A stretch of DNA of 64,000 nt from Marinihelvus fidelis (GCF_008725655.1 NZ_VYXP01000005.1:208209-272208), one strand, 5' to 3'; positions 19,746 to 28,655 are shown, counted from the first letter of the stretch. The notes: generated from the sequence alone by a model not told the origin. Program-made: numbers and translations.

Positions 19746-21440
19746 CTAGCGAACCTGTTTGTGCCAGCGCCGCACCAGCTTCTTCACGTCCACATCGGCA
19801 CCGCCATGGCGCCAGTGCGTGGTGAAGTCGATATCGCTGGAGTTCGGCGGCGGGTTCGGGCGGTTGACCTGCAGGCGGACGGGCACGGGCACGCCCTCGC
19901 CCATGGCGATCGCTTCGCCAGGGCCCAGCGAGGTCAGCGCGCCGAGCACACCCTGGGCGGCATCGGGCACCATCGCCGTGACGTAGTCCTGGTCGTTGGG
20001 GTTGGTGATGCGCAGGCAGACGTAGGTGCCGCACTGGGCCAGCACCGTCTCCGACACGTCGTGCGGGCGCTGGCTGACCACCAGCAGGCCAACACCATAT
20101 TTACGGCCGACCTTGGCGATACGCTCCATCATCCGCTTGGCCTGCTTGTAACGCGGGTGGTCGCCGCGCGGGATGTACTCGTGCGCTTCCTCGCAGACCA
20201 GCGTGATGGGGAACTCGCGGCACTGCGGGTTCCAGAAGTTGAATTCGAACGCCAGCCGGGCGATCTGCGCAGTCACCATCGGCGCCACGTCGATGGGCAC
20301 CGCGGAAAGGTCGAGCACGGTCACCGCCGCCTTGACGTCACCCAGGCCCATGAAGTCTTCCATCAGCCCGACCAGCGAGTCGGTGCTGGTGCGAATCCGC
20401 GGCCGCAGCAGGAAGTCGTAGCGGTTGTCGTTAAGCAGGCTCTCCATGCGCACCAGCAGCTGGTCAAAACGGCCGAAGGTGGCGGACTTGGTCTTGCCGA
20501 AGTCGGAAGACCGCCGGTTGGCATCCTTGATGCGCTCGTAGAGGTCGTCCATGGCGAAGTAGACCGGCGCGTCCACGGTGATCGCACCCAGGTCCTGGTC
20601 GGCGTTGGTCTCGCGCTTAAGGTCGATGATGGCGTTGCGCAGCAGGGCCTGCTGCACCGCGGCGTTGGCGTCGTCCTCGTCGATAAACAGCTCGGTCAGC
20701 TCGCCAAAGCTCAACAGCCAGTACGGCACCTCGAGTTCACGGGCGTCCAGGCAACGCACCTTGCCCTCGGGGAACGGCGAGCGGCCGGCGCCGCCCATGT
20801 CCTTGTCGCCATACTCGGCGTGCATGTCCATGATGATGATGTGCGCCGACGGCATGGTGCGAAGGGCTGACTGCACCAGGCTGGTCACGGTCCAGGATTT
20901 ACCCGAACCGGTCTGGCCCAGGATGGCCGCGTGGCGGCCGAAGAACTTGGAGGCGCGGAAGAACACGTCCGTGGTGCCGGTGGCGCTGAGCTTGCCGACC
21001 TTGTAGCCGCCATCGGCCGAATCGGAAAAGATCCGCTCCAGCTGCATGTCGGACATGGCATGCACTTCCGCCCCGGTGGTCGGGTAGTTGGTGACACCGC
21101 GTTTGAACTCGCCGCCCACGGCCATTTCGCCCAGAGGGCTGAGCCGCGCCTTGTGCAGCAGCTGGCCGCCAGGCGTGTGTTCCTCCCACATGTTCTCGAC
21201 CATGACAACAATGTCATGGCCGTGGTGGGACACTTTCAGGTAGGAACCGACCTGTCCGATCAGCACCTTGTGCATGCCGATCATGCGCTCGGCCTGGAAC
21301 TCTCCATCCTGGCTGTGCATGACCGCGGTAAATGATTCGCCGCCCACCTCGACAAGGTGGCCGACCAACGTATCGGTACGGGAATTCATGGTCCTGGCTG
21401 CCTTTTCGGTGCTGCCCCTGGCTTGATCGTCGCTGAGCAT
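19746..21440 (-). CDS. HerA-like ATPase (HAS-barrel, DUF87)
   Basis: With ATG 21440, which has AAGGGAG 7 nt upstream, the product is 564 aa; ATG 21389 is an alternative. An N-terminal HAS-barrel (about 20-110) precedes a RecA/FtsK-like motor with Walker A GQTGSGKS, a Walker B-like strand ending VCEEAHEYIPRG, and a late sensor region with VVSQRPHDVSETVLAQCGTYV. HerA proteins form hexameric DNA translocases; in archaea they act with the NurA nuclease, and some bacterial ones belong to phage-defence pairs. Here no NurA, SIR2 or nuclease gene is adjacent, so the partner and role are unknown. The gene is divergent from tldD. Confidence 0.82.
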   Translation of the reverse strand: MLSDDQARGSTEKAARTMNSRTDTLVGHLVEVGGESFTAVMHSQDGEFQAERMIGMHKVLIGQVGSYLKVSHHGHDIVVMVENMWEEHTPGGQLLHKARLSPLGEMAVGGEFKRGVTNYPTTGAEVHAMSDMQLERIFSDSADGGYKVGKLSATGTTDVFFRASKFFGRHAAILGQTGSGKSWTVTSLVQSALRTMPSAHIIIMDMHAEYGDKDMGGAGRSPFPEGKVRCLDARELEVPYWLLSFGELTELFIDEDDANAAVQQALLRNAIIDLKRETNADQDLGAITVDAPVYFAMDDLYERIKDANRRSSDFGKTKSATFGRFDQLLVRMESLLNDNRYDFLLRPRIRTSTDSLVGLMEDFMGLGDVKAAVTVLDLSAVPIDVAPMVTAQIARLAFEFNFWNPQCREFPITLVCEEAHEYIPRGDHPRYKQAKRMMERIAKVGRKYGVGLLVVSQRPHDVSETVLAQCGTYVCLRITNPNDQDYVTAMVPDAAQGVLGALTSLGPGEAIAMGEGVPVPVRLQVNRPNPPPNSSDIDFTTHWRHGGADVDVKKLVRRWHKQVR

Positions 21441-21616
21441 GTCGGGTCTCCCTTCCCGGCCAGGACTGCACCTGGCGCCCCTGAAGTGAATCAAATACTA
21501 CTTTTGTGAACGACTTATATCAAACATCCGGATTCGACATGCAATCTGTCCGGACCATGACTAATCGCACTTTCCGGCCGCGCTGGCAGCCCCGTAGCCT
21601 TTGCGGGCTTGCAGCA

Positions 21617-21632
21617 ATCACTTTACAGTGAT
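21617..21632. promoter_or_regulatory. Short palindrome upstream of tldD
   Basis: ATCACT-TTAC-AGTGAT is a perfect 6-bp inverted repeat 67 bp before the tldD-like start. It could be an operator or a leader hairpin. Confidence 0.3.
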
Positions 21633-21698
21633 CGACCCGGCCAGGGCAGAGCGGCCGGACGCATAACACCACACACCAGCACACAAGAGAGACTCTCC

Positions 21699-23333
21699 AT
21701 GGACAGACGGGATTTCGTAAAACTCACCGGCATCGGTGTGGGCGGCCTGATGCTGCCGATCACCGGCCGGATCGTGTCCGCCGCCGAACTGACCCAGACC
21801 GGGATGGACTTCGCGGCCAAGAAGCAACTCGCCACCGTGGCCCTGAACGCCGCCACCAGCGCCGGCGCCAGCTACGCCGACGCGCGCATCGGCCGCTACC
21901 TGAACCAGTTCATCACCGCGCAGGAAAAGCGTGTCGACAACATCGTCAACACCGAATCCTTCGGCGTGGGCGTCCGCGTCATCGCCAACGGCACCTGGGG
22001 CTTCGCGGCCACCTCCGACACCAGCCCGGATGGCGTGGCGAAAGCAGCGCAGCAGGCCGTGGCCGTGGCCAAGGCCAATTCGAAATTCCAGACCGAGCCC
22101 GTGCAGCTGGCCCCGGTCACCGGCGCCGGCGACGTGCAGTGGCGCACCCCGATCAAACAGAACGCGCTGGAAGTGCCCATCAAGGACAAGGTCGACCTGT
22201 TGATGGAGGTCAACAACGCCGCGCTCGATAACGGTGCCAACTACATCACCTCGATCCTGTTCCAGGTGAACGAGCAGAAGTTCTTCGCCTCCACGGACGG
22301 CAGCTACATCGACCAGGACGTGCATCGCCTGTGGGCGCCGTTCTTCGCCACCGCCGTGGGCGAGGGTGGGTTCAAGCAACGCAACGGCCTGGGCAACCCG
22401 GTCGGTATGGGCTTCGAATACCTTGAGCCGGACCCGGCAGAGCAGATCCAGGTGGCCGGCGCCAATGTCGGTTACCGCTTCGCCTATGACATGGTGCGCG
22501 ACGCGCGCGAGGCCGGCCAGCAGTTGCAGGCCAAGATGAAGGCACGCAGCGTGGAGCCGGGCAAATACGACCTGGTACTGGACCCGCACCACCTGATGCT
22601 GACCATCCACGAGTCCGTCGGTCACCCGCTGGAGCTCGACCGCGTGCTGGGCTACGAGGCCAACTACGCCGGCACCAGCTTTGCCACGCTGGATAAATGG
22701 CGGTCCGGTGACTTCCAGTACGGCTCCGACATCGTCAACCTGGTCGCCGACAAGACCCAGAAGCACTCGCTGGGCTACGTCGAGTACGACGACGAGGGCG
22801 TGAAAACGAAGGAATGGGACCTGGTGAAAGACGGCATCCTGGTCAACTACCAGGCCATCCGCGACCAGGTGCACATGATCGACCAGGACGAATCACACGG
22901 CTGCTGCTACTCGCAAAGCTGGGCCGATGTGCAGTTCCAGCGCATGCCCAACGTGTCGCTGAAACCCAACGCCCAGGCCGACCTGTCCGCCGACGACATC
23001 ATCAAGGACGTCGAGAACGGCATCTACATCGTCGGACGCGGTTCGTTCTCCATTGACCAGCAGCGTTACAACTTCCAGTTCGGCGGCCAGCTGTTCTATG
23101 AAATCAAGGACGGCAAGATCACCGAGCAGATCGAGGACGTGGCCTACCAGTCCAACACCCAGGAGTTCTGGAATTCCTGCGTGGCGATGGCCGGCAAGAG
23201 CGATTACCGCGTCGGCGGTTCGTTCTTCGACGGCAAGGGCCAGCCTTCGCAGGTCAGCGCCGTGTCGCACGGCTGCCCGACCACGCGCTTCAACAACGTC
23301 AACGTGATCAACACCGCCCGCAAGGTCGGCTGA
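21699..23333 (+). CDS. TldD-like metalloprotease with Tat signal
   Basis: The product is 544 aa from ATG 21699. It opens with a twin-arginine signal (RRDFVKLTG, hydrophobic core GIGVGGLMLPI), which is unlike cytosolic TldD. The catalytic zinc motif HESVGHPLELD (HExxxH) is present mid-protein, and SHGCPTTRFNNV near the C terminus is typical of the family. TldD/TldE proteases process modified or unfolded peptides, for example microcin B17 maturation and CcdA degradation. Its partner follows 34 bp downstream. Export of a TldD would place processing in the periplasm. Recognition is by family; the substrate is unknown. Confidence 0.88.
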   Translation: MDRRDFVKLTGIGVGGLMLPITGRIVSAAELTQTGMDFAAKKQLATVALNAATSAGASYADARIGRYLNQFITAQEKRVDNIVNTESFGVGVRVIANGTWGFAATSDTSPDGVAKAAQQAVAVAKANSKFQTEPVQLAPVTGAGDVQWRTPIKQNALEVPIKDKVDLLMEVNNAALDNGANYITSILFQVNEQKFFASTDGSYIDQDVHRLWAPFFATAVGEGGFKQRNGLGNPVGMGFEYLEPDPAEQIQVAGANVGYRFAYDMVRDAREAGQQLQAKMKARSVEPGKYDLVLDPHHLMLTIHESVGHPLELDRVLGYEANYAGTSFATLDKWRSGDFQYGSDIVNLVADKTQKHSLGYVEYDDEGVKTKEWDLVKDGILVNYQAIRDQVHMIDQDESHGCCYSQSWADVQFQRMPNVSLKPNAQADLSADDIIKDVENGIYIVGRGSFSIDQQRYNFQFGGQLFYEIKDGKITEQIEDVAYQSNTQEFWNSCVAMAGKSDYRVGGSFFDGKGQPSQVSAVSHGCPTTRFNNVNVINTARKVG

Positions 23334-23367
23334 TCAAGTCCTCGCAGAACAACTGGAGTTTCACAAC

Positions 23368-24744
23368 ATGGCAATCATGACCGAACAGGAAGCGAAGGAC
23401 CTGCTGACACGCGCGCTGTCCTTCTCCCAGGCCGACGAGTGCGAATGCAACCTCGCCGGCAATAACCAGGGCAACATCCGTTACGCCCGCAACACCGTGT
23501 CCACCGCCGGCGAAGTCAGCGACGTCACCCTGGTGGTGCAGTCGAGCTTCGGCCAGAAGGTCGGCACGGCCACCATCAACGAGTTCGACGACGCGTCGCT
23601 GGAGAAAGTGGTGCGCCGCTCCGAAGAACTGGCCCGCCTGGCCCCGGACAATCCGGAATTCATGTCCATCCTGGGCCCGCAGGAGTACACCGACACGCCC
23701 ACGTGGTTCGACTCCACCGCCAGCGTGACACCGGAGCAGCGTGCCGAGTTCGCCGACGCCAGCATCCAGCCGTCGAAGGCCAATGACCTGGTCGCCGCCG
23801 GCTACCTGGAAGAGACCGCGTCGTTTATCGCCATCATGAACAGCAAGGGCCTGTTCGCGTACAACACGGCGACCGAGGCGAACTTCACCGTGACCATTCG
23901 TACCGAGGACGGCAAGGGTTCCGGCTGGGCCGCGCGTGATTACAACGACGTGTCCAAGCTCGACACCGGCGCCGCGTCCGCCGTGGCCATCAAAAAGGCC
24001 ACCGGCTCTCGGGATGCCCGCGAGATGGAACCCGGCAAGTACACGGTCATCCTTGAACCGGCCGCCAGCTCAACACTGATCGGCAACATGATCGGCAACA
24101 TGGGCCAGCGCCAGGCCGACGAAGGCCGCAGCTTCCTCAGCCGAAAGGCGAAAGAAGGCGAGACCCTGCCGGAAGATGCACCGCGCAACCGTGCCGGCGA
24201 GAAGATGTTCGACGAACGCGTCACCATTTTCACCGACCCGGCCCACCCCGAGGTGCCCTCGGCGCCGTTCGGCGGTGACGGCGCAGCCGTCGGCAAGACC
24301 GTGTGGATCGACAAGGGCGTGGTCAAGACGCTGCCCAACTCGCGTTACTGGGCCAAGAAGACCGGCATGCCGTATGTTCCGCAACCGTTCACCGGTGGTG
24401 GCATCTTCGGCGGCAACCTGCCCTGGGTCATGGAAGGCGGTGACAAGTCGCTGGAAGACCTGATTGCCGGCACCCGGCGCGGCGTACTGGTCACGCGCAC
24501 CTGGTACATCAGACAGGTCGACCCGCAATCCCTGCTGTACACCGGCCTGACCCGCGACGGCACGTTCTACATCGAGGACGGTGAAATCAAGTTCCCGATC
24601 AAGAACTTCCGTTTCAACGAGTCGCCCATCGTCATGCTCAATAACATCGAGGAACTGGGCAAGCCGGTGCGGATCAATGGCTCGCTGGTGCCGCCGATGA
24701 AATTGCGGGACTTCACGTTCTCGAGCCTGTCAGACGCCGTCTGA
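23368..24744 (+). CDS. TldE/PmbA-like protease partner
   Basis: The product is 458 aa of the PmbA/TldE family, recognised by the N-terminal RYARNTVSTAGEVSDVTLVV region, a central GKYTVILEPAA segment and a C-terminal FRFNESPIVMLNNIEELG. The HExxxH zinc motif is absent, as expected for the non-catalytic partner of the TldD/E heterodimer. No signal peptide is visible, although the upstream TldD carries one; either it travels with TldD by Tat hitch-hiking or the pair does not assemble in the classical way. Structured element B begins 22 bp after its stop. Confidence 0.87.
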   Translation: MAIMTEQEAKDLLTRALSFSQADECECNLAGNNQGNIRYARNTVSTAGEVSDVTLVVQSSFGQKVGTATINEFDDASLEKVVRRSEELARLAPDNPEFMSILGPQEYTDTPTWFDSTASVTPEQRAEFADASIQPSKANDLVAAGYLEETASFIAIMNSKGLFAYNTATEANFTVTIRTEDGKGSGWAARDYNDVSKLDTGAASAVAIKKATGSRDAREMEPGKYTVILEPAASSTLIGNMIGNMGQRQADEGRSFLSRKAKEGETLPEDAPRNRAGEKMFDERVTIFTDPAHPEVPSAPFGGDGAAVGKTVWIDKGVVKTLPNSRYWAKKTGMPYVPQPFTGGGIFGGNLPWVMEGGDKSLEDLIAGTRRGVLVTRTWYIRQVDPQSLLYTGLTRDGTFYIEDGEIKFPIKNFRFNESPIVMLNNIEELGKPVRINGSLVPPMKLRDFTFSSLSDAV

Positions 24745-24766
24745 CGGGAGTCGCTACGAGCCGAAC

Positions 24767-24878
24767 GCCGTCGTGACGGTTACTTCATCCAGGGCACGCT
24801 TAAACCCATCCCTGGGACGCTCTTCAGCGGCCATCCATGGCCGCTGGAGGCCCTGGAAGAAGCAACCGCCACAACGGC
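24767..24878 (-). repeat. Structured intergenic element, copy B
   Basis: Read on the minus strand, 24878-24850 pairs with 24795-24767: 29 positions, 25 Watson-Crick, 3 G-U and 1 mismatch. On the plus strand those three would be C-A mismatches. The 54-nt core (24796-24849) has a 10-bp hairpin (CAGCGGCCAT with ATGGCCGCTG) and a second hairpin (CCCA with TGGG). The core aligns without gaps to copy A and shares GCGGCCATGGATGGCCGC and GCGTGCCC, while the outer stems differ in sequence but keep pairing. Confidence 0.8.
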
Positions 24879-24916
24879 CCCGCACGCACCCCACCCCACA
24901 TCAGCGCTGGGGTTTA

Positions 24917-24941
24917 GTCACGCGTCACGCGTCACGCGTCA
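24917..24941 (-). repeat. Heptamer array (TGACGCG), 3 copies plus partial
   Basis: Three perfect CGCGTCA units and a partial one on + (TGACGCG on -). It lies 14 bp before the start of the DUF4159 gene, where a ribosome site would be expected. It is inverted relative to the array after that gene, and on the minus strand it precedes structured element B. Confidence 0.9.
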
Positions 24942-24954
24942 CCCTTCCCCCAGC

Positions 24955-25653
24955 ATGAAACGCCGACAGTTGATCACGACGGCCCTCGCAGCCGGTGCGC
25001 TGGCCGGGTTGGGTGTGCCGCTGCGGGCGCGGGGGTCGGACGCGGATTTCTATTTCACGCGACTGAGTTACGAGTCGGGTGACTGGGACGTGGATGAGCG
25101 GGCGCCGTCGAATATCCTCAACGCGCTGATCGAGTACACGACCATCCGGGTGGACCTGACCGAGCGCGTCATCGCGCTGGCCGACCCGGCCATGCTGGGG
25201 TCGCCTTTTTGCTACCTGGCCGGGCGCCGGTTACTGCGTTTCAACCACGCGGAGCGGCAGAATTTCGAGACCTATGTGCGCAACGGCGGTTTCGTGTTCA
25301 TCGACGACTGCAACCACGATATCGACGGCCTGTTCGCGCGCAGCTTCGAGGAACAGATGGCGGAGATATTCGGCCCCGACGCGCTGGCCAAGATCCCCAA
25401 CGACCACGCGCTGTACTCATCGTTCTTCGAATTCGACGGGCCACCGCGCACCAGCCAGGAACTCAATGGCTGGGGCGATGACCTGGTCCACGAGTACCTG
25501 AAGGCCATCGAGATCGATGGCCGGATCGCCGTGCTCTACAGCAACAAGGACTACGGCTGTGAATGGGACTACGACTTCCGCAACAAGCGGTTCATGGTGA
25601 ATGACAACACGCGGTTCGCGGTGAATATCGTCGTTTACGCGATGACGTCGTGA
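24955..25653 (+). CDS. DUF4159 protein with Tat signal
   Basis: The product is 232 aa with a twin-arginine signal (RRQLITTALAAGALAGLGVPL). The mature part matches DUF4159: DFYFTRLSYESGDWDVD at its start, RNGGFVFIDDCNHD in the middle and YGCEWDYD near the end. DUF4159 proteins commonly accompany MoxR/DUF58 clusters, as here. No Shine-Dalgarno is evident; a heptamer array occupies the position. Its stop TGA (25651-25653) is the first unit of a second, oppositely oriented array, so inverted heptamer arrays flank this gene exactly. Confidence 0.85.
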   Translation: MKRRQLITTALAAGALAGLGVPLRARGSDADFYFTRLSYESGDWDVDERAPSNILNALIEYTTIRVDLTERVIALADPAMLGSPFCYLAGRRLLRFNHAERQNFETYVRNGGFVFIDDCNHDIDGLFARSFEEQMAEIFGPDALAKIPNDHALYSSFFEFDGPPRTSQELNGWGDDLVHEYLKAIEIDGRIAVLYSNKDYGCEWDYDFRNKRFMVNDNTRFAVNIVVYAMTS

Positions 25654-25710
25654 CGCGTGACGCGTGACGCGTGACGCGTGACGCGTGACGCGTGACGCGT
25701 GACGCGTGAC
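25651..25710 (+). repeat. Heptamer array (TGACGCG), 8 copies plus TGAC
   Basis: Eight perfect TGACGCG units plus TGAC. The first TGA is the stop codon of the DUF4159 gene. It ends 25 bp before the moxR start. Confidence 0.95.
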
Positions 25711-25735
25711 AAAAGACTACAGGAACTAGATTGGA

Positions 25736-26731
25736 ATGAATGAGCAGGAACTGGAAGTGATGCTGGGGCGGGTTGGCCGGGCGACGGATGAGATTGGCAA
25801 GGTCGTCGTCGGGCAGCGGCAGGTGGTCGAGGAGATGCTGATCAGCCTGATGGCAGGCGGGCATTGCATCCTCGAGGGTGTGCCCGGACTCGCCAAGACA
25901 CTGATGGTCAGCACGCTGGCGAAGACGCTGGACCTGGGCTTCCGGCGCGTCCAGTTCACGCCCGACCTGATGCCCAGCGACATTATCGGCACGGAGATCC
26001 TGGAAGAAGACCACGCCACCGGCAAGCGCTTCTTCAAGTTCCAGCAGGGGCCCGTGTTCACCAATATCCTGCTCGCCGACGAGATTAACCGCACACCACC
26101 GAAGACACAGGCGGCGCTGCTTGAGGCCATGCAGGAGCACTCCGTCAGCTACGGCGGCGAGAGCCGCCCGCTGCCGGCGCCGTTTTTCGTGCTGGCCACG
26201 CAGAACCCGGTGGAGCAGGCCGGCACCTATCCGCTGCCCGAGGCGCAACTGGACCGGTTCCTGATGTTTATCCGCGTCAGCTATCCGGATATCGATGAAG
26301 AGGTCGATATCCTTGAGCGCACGACCAGCGGCCAGCGCGCCAGCGTGGAAAAGTCCCTGGACGGGGAAGACATGCTGGCGCTGCAGGCACTGGTCCGCGA
26401 TGTCGAGATCAGCCCGGCCCTGCTGCGCTACGTGGCCGATATCGTGCGCGCCACGCGGCCGCAGGACAGCGGCATCGACACGGTGCAGCACTACCTGCGC
26501 TGGGGCGCCGGGCCCCGCGCGGGCCAGGCGCTGGTGCTGTGCGCCAAGGCGCACGCGGTGCTTCGCGGCCGCCTGGCCGTCACGCTGGACGACCTGCGGG
26601 CGGTGGCGCCGGCCACGTTGCGGCACCGGCTGCTGCGCAACTTCCAGGCCGAAGCCGATGGCGTCAGCACCGATGACGTCGTGGCACGGGTGCTGGAGAA
26701 GGTGGCCGAACCCGCTTCACCGCTGGGCTGA
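25736..26731 (+). CDS. MoxR-family AAA+ ATPase
   Basis: The product is 331 aa. Walker A appears as GVPGLAKT (about residue 46), Walker B as ILLADEINRTPPKTQ, sensor 1 as VLATQNPVEQAGTYPLPEAQLDRF, and a C-terminal lid domain follows. MoxR ATPases act as chaperones for VWA-containing partners. It leads a block with DUF58, Bat-like and large membrane proteins, an arrangement found in many Gram-negatives and linked in some to stress tolerance or respiratory complex maturation. AGGA lies upstream of the ATG. Confidence 0.92.
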   Translation: MNEQELEVMLGRVGRATDEIGKVVVGQRQVVEEMLISLMAGGHCILEGVPGLAKTLMVSTLAKTLDLGFRRVQFTPDLMPSDIIGTEILEEDHATGKRFFKFQQGPVFTNILLADEINRTPPKTQAALLEAMQEHSVSYGGESRPLPAPFFVLATQNPVEQAGTYPLPEAQLDRFLMFIRVSYPDIDEEVDILERTTSGQRASVEKSLDGEDMLALQALVRDVEISPALLRYVADIVRATRPQDSGIDTVQHYLRWGAGPRAGQALVLCAKAHAVLRGRLAVTLDDLRAVAPATLRHRLLRNFQAEADGVSTDDVVARVLEKVAEPASPLG

Positions 26732-26748
26732 CCGCCGGGGTCATCCGC

Positions 26749-27642
26749 TTGGAGCGCTTCATCGATCCAAAGACGCTGGCCCGGGTCAGGGACCTGCCGC
26801 TGGTGGCGCGCACGGTGGCCGAGGGCTTCCTGCACGGCATCCAGCCCAGTCACCAACGCGGCGTCGGCATCGAGTTCAGCCAGTACCGGTCCTATGAGCC
26901 TGGCGACGATCCCGCGCGCATCGACTGGAAGCTCTATGCCCGTTCCGACCGCTATTTCGTCCGCGAGGCGGAACGGGAAAGCGAGATCGGCACCTGGTTC
27001 GTCATCGACTGCAGCCAGTCCATGGCGCAGCGCAGCGAGGATGGCGCCTGGAGCAAGTTCGACTACGCCCGCCACCTGGTTGCCGCGCTGTCCTGGATTG
27101 CCCATCGACAGGGTGACCCCATTGGCCTGCTGGCGCTGAACGCAGGCGAGTCGACGATCCTGCCGCTGGCCACCGGCGAGCGCCAGTGGCACCGGCTGCT
27201 GACGCAGTTGCATGGCCTGGAGACCGGCGACCGATTTCCCGACGCGAACCTGCTGGGCAGCCACCTGGCGCGCCTGCAGTCCGCCGGACTGGCGTTCATC
27301 ATCAGTGATTTTCACCAGGTCAGCGACGAGATCTACGCGCTGGTGCGGCGCATTGCCAATGCGCGCAACGAGGTCGACGGCATGCAGTTGCTGTGCGCGG
27401 ACGAAACCAGGTTCCCCTGGCGTGGGCCGGTGCGTTTCGAGGACCTGGAAACCGGTGAGACCGTGCTGGTTTCGGGGCGCGCCGCACGCGACACCTACCT
27501 GGCCGCGCTGGACGATTACAACGACCGCCTGCGCGCCGCGCTGGGCGGCATCGGCGTCAGCCTGGACAGCTTCGATATTGACCAGCCGCTCGACGCCGCG
27601 CTGCATCACTACCTGCAGCGCAGGCTCCGGATGCCGCGCTGA
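26749..27642 (+). CDS. DUF58 protein
   Basis: The product is 297 aa with a TTG start at 26749, chosen because the first conserved residues (ERFIDPKTLARV) begin there. The diagnostic motif YRSYEPGDDPARIDWKLYAR (DUF58) is near residue 45-65, and a VWA-like fold follows, with FVIDCSQSM in the MIDAS position (DxSxS-like DCSQS). It is the expected partner of MoxR. The start lies 17 bp after the moxR stop, and the stop overlaps the next start as TGATG. Confidence 0.88.
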   Translation: MERFIDPKTLARVRDLPLVARTVAEGFLHGIQPSHQRGVGIEFSQYRSYEPGDDPARIDWKLYARSDRYFVREAERESEIGTWFVIDCSQSMAQRSEDGAWSKFDYARHLVAALSWIAHRQGDPIGLLALNAGESTILPLATGERQWHRLLTQLHGLETGDRFPDANLLGSHLARLQSAGLAFIISDFHQVSDEIYALVRRIANARNEVDGMQLLCADETRFPWRGPVRFEDLETGETVLVSGRAARDTYLAALDDYNDRLRAALGGIGVSLDSFDIDQPLDAALHHYLQRRLRMPR

Positions 27643-28655
27643 TGGGCCCGCTGGCCAACGCGATGCTGCTCTACCCGGCCGGCCTGTGGGCCCTGGCCGC
27701 CGCCGCCATTCCCATCATCATCCACCTGGTCAACCGCAGCCGTGGCAAGCGCGTGCTGATCGGCAACATCGCCCTGGTCCGGGCCGCGCGCCGCCGCCGT
27801 GCGCGCGAAATCCGCATGGACCAGTGGCTGTTGCTGCTGCTGCGGCTGGCGATCCTGGCCGTGGCCGCCCTGGTGATCGCGCGCTGGGCCCTGCCCGGGC
27901 TGCAGGACCAGCCGCGCGACAGCGAGTACATCACCCCGGCCGCCTGGGCCGCGCTGGATGGGCAAGCGCCGTCCGCTGGCGCCGATGTCGACCGTCGCCT
28001 GCTGCTGCCGGGCTTTCCGTCCGTGGATGAGCCGGTCGACGCGGCATTGGCCGCAAACCCACCGGACGCCTGGCCGTTGCTGGCGGAGCGGCTGGACACG
28101 CTGCGACACACCGGCGCGGTCACGGTCACCAGCACGGCCAGCGCCGGCGAGTTTGGCGATCGCATGCCCGCGCTTGCGGGCCCTGTCGGTTGGGTCGTGG
28201 CTGAAGGGTACAAACCCTCCCCCAGTGTGCCCGCGCCAACACTAATTATTCCGGCCGACGAACTGGACAACGCCCAGCTGGCGCAGACCGAGCAGGCGCT
28301 GGCGTTACTGCGCCGGCACCGGCTGCCTGGCCTGCAGTGGCAGCTCGACTCGAATGACGCCCCGGATGACGCGCGGCCACTGGATGTCAGCGCCATCACC
28401 TTTCCGCGGCAGGACAGCGACCCTGGTTTTCCAAATCGACTGCTGGACGCGATCCTGACGCCAGCCGAGCAGGCGGGCCTGTTCGCCCATGCCGGCGTCG
28501 ACCTGTCCGGTTTTCCGGGGCAGGCCAACGACGCGCTGGTAACGGACGACGATGCCGGCCGACCGTACCGACCACTGCAGCCCTGGCTGGCCCTGTTGCT
28601 GGTGTGCCTCTGGGGGCTCGAGCGTGTGCTGAGCGAGCGTCGTCGTCATGAGTGA
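27642..28655 (+). CDS. BatA-like membrane protein
   Basis: The product is 337 aa. The N-terminal domain (AAAIPIIIHLVNRSRGKRVLIG, then RRRRAREIRMDQWLLLLLRLAILA cut by the membrane boundary) is the two-helix 'aerotolerance regulator' region found in BatA and related proteins. The middle is a soluble periplasmic region without a recognised domain, and a final helix (about 310-328) precedes a basic tail. It overlaps both neighbours by 1 and 8 bp, showing tight coupling in the operon. Confidence 0.8.
   Translation: MGPLANAMLLYPAGLWALAAAAIPIIIHLVNRSRGKRVLIGNIALVRAARRRRAREIRMDQWLLLLLRLAILAVAALVIARWALPGLQDQPRDSEYITPAAWAALDGQAPSAGADVDRRLLLPGFPSVDEPVDAALAANPPDAWPLLAERLDTLRHTGAVTVTSTASAGEFGDRMPALAGPVGWVVAEGYKPSPSVPAPTLIIPADELDNAQLAQTEQALALLRRHRLPGLQWQLDSNDAPDDARPLDVSAITFPRQDSDPGFPNRLLDAILTPAEQAGLFAHAGVDLSGFPGQANDALVTDDDAGRPYRPLQPWLALLLVCLWGLERVLSERRRHE

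Noticed and set aside
24955-25710. CRISPR-like array from the regular short repeats
   Set aside because: The repeats are contiguous 7-bp units without spacers and no cas genes are present.
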